9,997 bases of DNA. Source: a bacterium (GTDB lineage: Bacteria > Caldisericota > Caldisericia > B22-G15). The first letter of the stretch is position 1. Each line of letters starts with the position of its first letter. The notes under the pieces were generated by a model. That model made no database searches, had not been told where the DNA came from, and saw nothing but the letters and a program-made list of their open reading frames with translations. The stretch is from NCBI GenBank assembly GCA_012517755.1, contig JAAYUH010000242.1:1-9997 (forward strand), read 5' to 3'. The translations under genes were made by a program, and so were the position numbers. This document shows, one piece after another, positions 1-4,112 of the stretch.

Positions 1-86
1 CTTAACTCATCATCATTCTCTTTTTTAGCAATATATGCTGAACATTTTGTACAATCAAACCCACAATAAGCTATCATTTTCTCCAT
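1..86 (-). CDS. DUF3795-type cysteine-motif protein, N-terminal fragment (runs off left edge)
   Basis: Only the first 28 codons are inside the window. They read MEKMIAYCGFDCTKCSAYIA and continue KKENDDEL. The C-x3-C-x2-C pattern (Cys8, Cys12, Cys15) followed by AYIA and then N-D-D-E-L is the characteristic beginning of DUF3795 proteins, small cytoplasmic proteins with a presumed metal-binding cysteine cluster and no established function. The start is chosen because an almost ideal Shine-Dalgarno sequence, GGAGGTGA (positions 90-97 on the minus strand), lies 6 bases (counted from GGAGG) before the ATG at 84-86. The ATG three codons later is less well placed. The gene follows the ATPase gene on the same strand, 55 bases from its stop codon, but may have its own promoter. 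The family call rests on motif memory, not a search. Confidence 0.75.
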   Translation of the reverse strand, partial: MEKMIAYCGFDCTKCSAYIAKKENDDEL

Positions 87-112
87 TTTTCACCTCCAAT
101 GGATTAGTTTTC

Positions 113-141
113 ATTATATATTATTTTTTCTGGATTATTAA
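113..141 (-). promoter_or_regulatory. Possible sigma70-type promoter for the DUF3795 gene
   Basis: On the minus strand a perfect TATAAT (113-118) is preceded, after 17 bases, by TTAATA (136-141), a 4-of-6 match to TTGACA. Transcription would begin close to 106, about 20 bases before the ATG at 86. The region is very AT-rich, so chance matches are likely. The perfect -10 with correct spacing directly before a well-formed ribosome site is the only support. Confidence 0.35.
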
Positions 142-1275
142 TTAAATATGTAATTTTCTAATCCACTCTCTAAACAAAAGGTCAGTTATGTAATAATTGT
201 TTTCATCATCTTGATCAAGATATCCATCTTTTATTAAACTCTTTAATGTTCTCTGAACTGAAGATGGGTAATATAATTCATTCCTTTTTATATATTCGAT
301 TGAAAGCACATTTTTACCACCATCAATTACAATTGCTTTGAGGAGCCTTCTTTTATTTAAAATCAATCTTGACCACTCTATGTGAAAATTTTGTGAGTTT
401 TCTCTTACAAGTTGATCTATAACAATTTCAATATCATCAATACTTATTTCTTTTTTAAGAAGTTTATAATTCCACAATTCATGACAGATCATTTGAATAT
501 AATAAGGAATATTTTCTACCTTCTCAATAATTTTAAACAAAGTCTCATCAGATATTTTAAATTTCGTTGATATGAACTTTTCTTTTATAAATTCGAAAAA
601 CTGTTTTTCCTCAATTTTTTTTAAAAACATTACTGGTCCTATTTTATAAAAAGGATTTTGAGGAGAATTAACCATTTCATTTAGTAAATGTCTTTTTGAA
701 CCAGCAAATATATATCCAACATTTCTTTGATGTTGAATACTGGTTCTTAAAGACCCTTCTATGTTCTTTCCGTTAAATTTTAATATCTCTTGGAATTCAT
801 CAAATGCTACAACAACTCTTTTTTTTCTCTTTTCAGAAATTATACCTGGCAAATCATAAATTTTGAGTGCAATTCTGTTAAGTTCTTTATCATTATGAGA
901 ATAACTAAGAGAAAGTAAAGGTTTTCCAGACCCATCAAATTTTAACTCAATTCTCAAACCAGGCATCAAATTACGAATAAAAGTTAAAATTTTATTAATT
1001 GTAGTTGTTTCTTTTATCAAAGTTAATAAATATATTTCAAGAAATTCTTTGTGGGATGAAAATGCTTCAATATCTATGTAAATAGTTATTAATTCCTCCT
1101 TTTTTAATTCATTTAATACATTTATTATAATGGATGTTTTACCAAGTTTCCTTGAAGAGATAAGAAATATTTTTTGTGAATCCATCAGACCCCTTTTAAA
1201 TTTTTTAATCTCTTTAATTCAATCACAAAAATTTTCACTTAATACTGCTTCGCCATAAACAAATGGATTCTCCAT
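142..1275 (-). pseudogene. COG1672/archaeal-ATPase-family P-loop ATPase with an in-frame TGA at codon 19
   Basis: Read from ATG 1273-1275 the frame is 377 codons, with TGA as codon 19. The uninterrupted part starts at ATG 1183-1185 and gives 347 residues. In full-length numbering the N-terminus is MENPFVYGEAVLSENFCD-stop-IKEI. This matches the usual opening of these ATPases (NPF.YG...GE.F.dRe.Ei), so the TGA replaces what is normally Arg. A Walker A-like SSRKLGKTS (40-48; G45, K46, T47), Walker B VVVAFDEFQ (154-162; D159, E160), the family motif FAGS (190-193) and a C-terminal winged-helix-like segment (about 339-375) follow. The Shine-Dalgarno AAAGGAGA lies 7 bases before codon 1, which fixes the true start. 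A second GGGG-containing site directly before ATG 1185 could allow restart downstream of the stop. Without codons 1-30 the protein keeps the P-loop but loses the N-terminal strand. Members are cytoplasmic and their client partners are mostly unknown. Either a recent nonsense mutation, a sequence error or readthrough explains the TGA. Confidence 0.8.
1219..1221 (-). other. In-frame TGA codon inside the ATPase gene
   Basis: Codon 19 counted from ATG 1273-1275 is TGA in the context TGT GAT TGA ATT AAA GAG. The frame on both sides is family-like, so one base substitution from AGA or CGA (Arg) would restore it. The same GAT-TGA-NNY-AAA setting occurs at 4083-4085 and in the transposase fragment near 1426. 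Confidence 0.85.
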
Positions 1276-1281
1276 TTTTTA

Positions 1282-1290
1282 TCTCCTTTG
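1282..1290 (-). promoter_or_regulatory. Ribosome binding site fixing the true ATPase start
   Basis: The minus strand reads CAAAGGAGA here, with AGGAG 7 bases before the ATG at 1273-1275. It is much stronger than anything before the internal ATG at 1185. It shows that the 30 codons upstream, including the TGA, belong to the gene. Confidence 0.8.
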
Positions 1291-1296
1291 TTATAC

Positions 1297-1330
1297 CTTT
1301 TTGTGTAATACAAAAAGATATAACACAAAA
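1297..1330. repeat. Two overlapping AT-rich inverted repeats upstream of the ATPase gene
   Basis: CTTTTTGT (1297-1304) is the exact reverse complement of ACAAAAAG (1310-1317), with a 5-base loop. TTTTGTGTAATA (1299-1310) pairs with TATAACACAAAA (1319-1330) with one mismatch and an 8-base loop. The two pairings are mutually exclusive and lie just before the ATPase ribosome site. They could be an operator or a weak leader hairpin. They lack a GC-rich stem, so an intrinsic terminator is unlikely, and AT-rich sequence makes chance pairing plausible. Confidence 0.4.
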
Positions 1331-1377
1331 TGTTAAAATAGTAAGAGAATGTATAACTCCACAACACTCTAACCAAA

Positions 1378-1412
1378 ATGGTTAACAGATAGACAGTCTC
1401 AGTGTTAACCAT
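1378..1412. repeat. Perfect 10-bp inverted repeat with 15-base loop
   Basis: ATGGTTAACA (1378-1387) is the exact reverse complement of TGTTAACCAT (1403-1412). The 15-base loop contains AGAC-A-GTCT, a further small dyad, and the right arm overlaps one terminal repeat of the decayed insertion element. It may be an operator for a dimeric regulator, or an element-end structure. Confidence 0.6.
1390..1406 (+). repeat. Terminal inverted repeat, left arm of IS remnant
   Basis: TAGACAGTCTCAGTGTT, inverted relative to 1566-1583. It shares TAGACAGT exactly, then the pattern YTCAKT-GTT. Confidence 0.5.
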
Positions 1413-1428
1413 GGATAAGTTTATATCA

Positions 1429-1515
1429 ATCAAACTCTATATATATAAACTCTTCTTTAATTGTTCTATTGAATTTCTCAAAAAAGAGTTTATCCTTTAA
1501 TCTTTTGGGATGTCC
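1429..1515 (-). pseudogene. Transposase C-terminal fragment (integrase core)
   Basis: The 29 codons read GHPKRLKDKLFFEKFNRT and continue IKEEFIYIEFD. The E-x-F-N-R-T-I-K-E-E-F block matches the conserved region around the last catalytic Glu of integrase-core transposases (typically ERFNRT.KEEF). A TGA precedes the fragment (GTT TGA GGA), and a TGA follows it (GAT TGA TAT AAA), after which stops are frequent. The fragment lies inside the imperfect terminal repeats of the IS remnant. Nothing upstream within the element matches the catalytic Asp regions, so it cannot be functional. Confidence 0.55.
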
Positions 1516-1565
1516 TCAAACTGAATTCATAAGAGTATTTTACAAACCAACAAAATAAATTTTTG

Positions 1566-1583
1566 AACAAATGAAACTGTCTA
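1566..1583 (-). repeat. Terminal inverted repeat, right arm of IS remnant
   Basis: On the minus strand this reads TAGACAGTTTCATTTGTT, the counterpart of 1390-1406. The 100 bases that follow (1584-1683) are AT-rich. Apart from an 8-base palindrome, ATCATGAT, at 1632-1639, I see no gene or defined site in them. Confidence 0.5.
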
Positions 1584-1683
1584 CATTGCTCACTTAACCT
1601 ATTTAAATACAAAATATCTTCATAATAATTAATCATGATCGAACTATTTGATTATGATGTCTTTCTGTTGCTTATGCATTCTA

Positions 1684-1711
1684 TTGACAAATTAATTTTT
1701 TTGGTTAATAT
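1684..1711 (+). promoter_or_regulatory. Sigma70-type promoter for the surface-protein gene
   Basis: A perfect -35 TTGACA (1684-1689) is followed after 16 bases by TAATAT (1706-1711), a 4-of-6 match to TATAAT. Transcription would begin near 1718. That leaves an untranslated leader of about 140 bases before the start codon at 1860, containing the structured segment at 1741-1797. It is the best promoter-like sequence in this intergenic region, though AT-richness lowers certainty. Confidence 0.6.
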
Positions 1712-1740
1712 TTAAAACATATAATTATTTTATAGGGGAA

Positions 1741-1797
1741 GCAATAAAGTTATGGTCATTAGATGGTTGCCTTAACCATAGCTTTGCCAATGGCAAA
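1741..1797 (+). promoter_or_regulatory. Structured 5' leader with competing hairpins
   Basis: This segment is visibly richer in G and C than its surroundings and can fold in several exclusive ways. Stem A pairs GCAA (1741-1744) with TTGC (1784-1787) and AGTTATGGT (1748-1756) with ACCATAGCT (1775-1783, one G-U), with a 3-base bulge. Hairpin B pairs ATGGTT (1763-1768) with AACCAT (1774-1779). Hairpin C pairs TTTGCC (1783-1788) with GGCAAA (1792-1797). GGTTGCC (1765-1771) can also pair with GGCAAACC (1792-1799) with one bulge. The arrangement suggests a leader that switches fold, but I do not recognise a known riboswitch class, and no U-tract terminator follows. Confidence 0.4.
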
Positions 1798-1859
1798 CCC
1801 GAACCCAAAATTTATTAAAATGTGATTTAAATTATGAAAAACTTTAAAAGGAGTATTCA

Positions 1860-4085
1860 ATGATGTCTAAATTAATTAAGATTTTATTAATTGTAATTTT
1901 TACTTCATCTGTTGTTAGTTTTAGTGTACTAAATAAGAGTGTGAAAGCAGAAAAATTAATTAACGAAACAGTTAAATTAGGCTCAAACTATGCTCTTTTA
2001 GCAAAAGCATTAGGTGTAATAGATAAAAATTTTTTAGGTGATGGAAGTTGGAAATACGAGCGTAGAACAGATAAATTTGAAGTATTTTTTCCAACTTATG
2101 ATTTAGGTGAAATTACTATTGATGATATACAAACAATAAAATTCCATACAAATAAACCTCTACCAACTAATAATGAAAATCCATACAATTTTTATTTAGT
2201 TATATATACAAAACCTGATGGTATAAATGATAATAACTGGTATGGTTATAGACTTATTGCTGAACCATATTATTCAGAGAACATTAATGCACCAGCAGAT
2301 AGTTGGATTGAATGGACAACTGATTCTGGATCAAGCAACCATTTACGTTTTTATGACCCAGACACAACAGGATCATATGGAAGTTATACAGATCCCTTCC
2401 TTCAAAATATTCAACAAGGACCAATCAACTGGAAAATTTATTATAATGGATATCCTGAAACTAATATTGATTATGGAAGTGAAAAAATACTATGGTTTTC
2501 TTTTCAGACAGGAAGTGGTTGGACTAATAATTTCGATGGATACCTTGATGGTATAATCATAAACTTTAAAAATGGAAATTCACTAACGATTGATTTAGAA
2601 GATGGAGCAAATCCAGTTTGGGTTAATGATGATTGGGTAGGCAAGTTACCAGGGTATGAAATATCACCCGGGAAATTTTATGGCTACAATGCCTTCGATA
2701 AAATTCAAGATGGTGTAAATGTAGTTACTTCAAGTGGTACAGTTTATGTGGCTGCAGGGACTTATCATGAAGCGATAACCATAAACAAATCATTAACACT
2801 TCAAGGTGAAAATAAAGAAGAAACAATTATTGACGGGGAGAGTAATATTGGTCAAATTGTAACAATTAAATCGAGTAATGTAAGTATTACTGAATTTACT
2901 ATAAGAAATGCAAAAGATTATGGTATTTTTATAAATGAACTCACTACTCCAATAACAGGGATTCAAATAAGTGATAATATTGTACATAACATTTCATATC
3001 AATATGGAGCAGCGATTTCAGGACAGAGATTTAGCGGAGAAATAGTAGGCAATGTGATATATAACGGTGGTTCAACTGGTATCAATCTTGCAGCTTTGGA
3101 TGGAGATGTAAACGTTAAAATAACAAACAATTCCATTCACAACAACATAGAAGGTATTTTCTTCTGGGCAGAGAGTGGCTATTTTGTAAATGCAAACATA
3201 ATTGGTAACGAGATTTGTAACAATAAATATGGCGTATATTTATATAATCAGATAGATAACATCGTGATTCACGAAAATATCATTTATGGAAATACAGAAT
3301 ATGGCGTATTCAACAATGTAAGCAAAATAGTTGATGCAACCCTCAATTGGTGGGGAGCTAATGATGGACCCGGAGGAGTTGGTAGTGGTTCTGGCAATGG
3401 AGTGAACGAAAATGTAGATTTTGACCCTTGGCTTATCCTTGATGTGAGTGCTGATCCAACAACTATTCCTGCTGATGGTTTATCAACTTCAAACATCACA
3501 GCCCAATTCAAAGATAACTATGGTGTTATTCCAGATGATATTGGAAATCTTCCCACAATGTTAATTCACTTTACAACAGACAAAGGGACAATCAATCCTA
3601 CTGAAGTTAACACTGATAGTAGCGGAAGAGCTACAACTACTTTAACTTCTTTAACCACTCCTTGTATAGCTAAAATCACTGCTTCTGCACCACCTTATAC
3701 TCCTAATTCTGAAGATAGCATCTTTGTTGAGTTTACAACTCTCTGTTCCATAAGTGGTTATAAGTGGAATGATCTTAATGAAGATGGGATATGGGATGAA
3801 AATGAACCACCTATTTCAGGATGGGAAATATACATAGATTTGAATAACAATGGTTATTGGAATGAAGATGAACCAAAAACATTAACAGATGAAAATGGAT
3901 TTTATTCATTTATTATTGATGAAGTTAATTTTGATTATACAAATTGGATTGAATGTTCTAATAATCCTGTTTTTGATCCTTCAAGTAAGGTATATTATCC
4001 CTCTATTATAAAAATATCTCAAAGTGATTACAGAATGTGGTATGGTTCTGATTCTGGAATTGGTTATGCTACATCTTCTGATTGA
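1860..4085 (+). CDS. Surface protein, N-terminal half: signal peptide, beta-sandwich, beta-helix, Big_1, start of SdrD_B
   Basis: Translation starts at ATG 1860 or the adjacent ATG 1863, after AAAAGGAG (1846-1853, 6 bases before 1860). Residues 1-30 are a signal peptide: K4-K7, a hydrophobic core, then a V-K-A cleavage site before E31. Residues 31 to about 265 form an aromatic-rich, probably beta-sandwich domain of the kind found before beta-helices in extracellular proteins. Residues 278 to about 526 form a right-handed parallel beta-helix (AFDKIQDGVN, GTVYVAAGTYHE, many NxIxxN turns, and LNWWGANDGPGG near the end). Residues 527-628 look like a Big_1 Ig-like domain (DVSADPTTIPADG, SSGRATTTLTS). 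Residues 629-690 are the first half of an SdrD_B-like domain (SISGYKWNDLNEDGIWD), and 691-741 begin a beta-propeller. The frame ends at TGA, cutting the first propeller blade after GYATSSD. Alone, this half would be secreted with no anchor. Confidence 0.85.
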   Translation: MMSKLIKILLIVIFTSSVVSFSVLNKSVKAEKLINETVKLGSNYALLAKALGVIDKNFLGDGSWKYERRTDKFEVFFPTYDLGEITIDDIQTIKFHTNKPLPTNNENPYNFYLVIYTKPDGINDNNWYGYRLIAEPYYSENINAPADSWIEWTTDSGSSNHLRFYDPDTTGSYGSYTDPFLQNIQQGPINWKIYYNGYPETNIDYGSEKILWFSFQTGSGWTNNFDGYLDGIIINFKNGNSLTIDLEDGANPVWVNDDWVGKLPGYEISPGKFYGYNAFDKIQDGVNVVTSSGTVYVAAGTYHEAITINKSLTLQGENKEETIIDGESNIGQIVTIKSSNVSITEFTIRNAKDYGIFINELTTPITGIQISDNIVHNISYQYGAAISGQRFSGEIVGNVIYNGGSTGINLAALDGDVNVKITNNSIHNNIEGIFFWAESGYFVNANIIGNEICNNKYGVYLYNQIDNIVIHENIIYGNTEYGVFNNVSKIVDATLNWWGANDGPGGVGSGSGNGVNENVDFDPWLILDVSADPTTIPADGLSTSNITAQFKDNYGVIPDDIGNLPTMLIHFTTDKGTINPTEVNTDSSGRATTTLTSLTTPCIAKITASAPPYTPNSEDSIFVEFTTLCSISGYKWNDLNEDGIWDENEPPISGWEIYIDLNNNGYWNEDEPKTLTDENGFYSFIIDEVNFDYTNWIECSNNPVFDPSSKVYYPSIIKISQSDYRMWYGSDSGIGYATSSD
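4083..4085 (+). other. In-frame TGA replacing a conserved Gly in a propeller blade
   Basis: The frame reads GYATSSD-TGA-IKWTE. Other blades of the same propeller have GYATSLD-G-INW (near 4719) and FAKSKD-G-INW (near 4251), so TGA stands exactly where Gly is expected. GGA to TGA is one base change. The context GAT TGA ATC AAA nearly repeats the interruption at 1219-1221. Confidence 0.85.
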
Positions 4086-4112
4086 ATCAAATGGACAGAA
4101 ATAGAAGATCCT

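Larger units (their letters stand above)
1390..1583 (-). mobile_element. Decayed, internally deleted insertion sequence remnant
   Basis: The plus-strand sequence from 1390, TAGACAGTCTCAGTGTT, and the minus-strand sequence from 1583, TAGACAGTTTCATTTGTT, form imperfect terminal inverted repeats. The first 8 bases are identical, and most of the next 9-10 match with one gap. Between them, on the minus strand, lies a fragment of an integrase-core (DDE) transposase (1429-1515). The whole is only 194 bases, far below a working IS of this type (usually above 1 kb), so most of the transposase gene has been lost. I see no convincing target-site duplication. The exact IS family is unknown; the motif resembles the IS481/IS3-like integrase group. 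Confidence 0.5.

Noticed and set aside
1239..1433. 64-residue minus-strand reading frame
   Set aside because: It overlaps the true ATPase start, its ribosome site and the inverted repeats, has no ribosome site of its own, and its composition looks like translated AT-rich spacer.
1741..1799. c-di-GMP-I (GEMM) riboswitch
   Set aside because: Short words GGCAAACC and GGTTGCC are present, but their order is reversed, and the GAAA tetraloop and GCAAAGC receptor arrangement are missing.
1219..4085. Genome-wide recoding of TGA (as Trp or Gly)
   Set aside because: Four well-conserved genes in the same window end at TGA exactly where their families end, and the interrupted sites call for different residues (Arg and Gly).
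4083..4085. Selenocysteine codon
   Set aside because: The position is a structural Gly in a propeller blade, not a redox site, and I see no convincing SECIS-like hairpin directly downstream.
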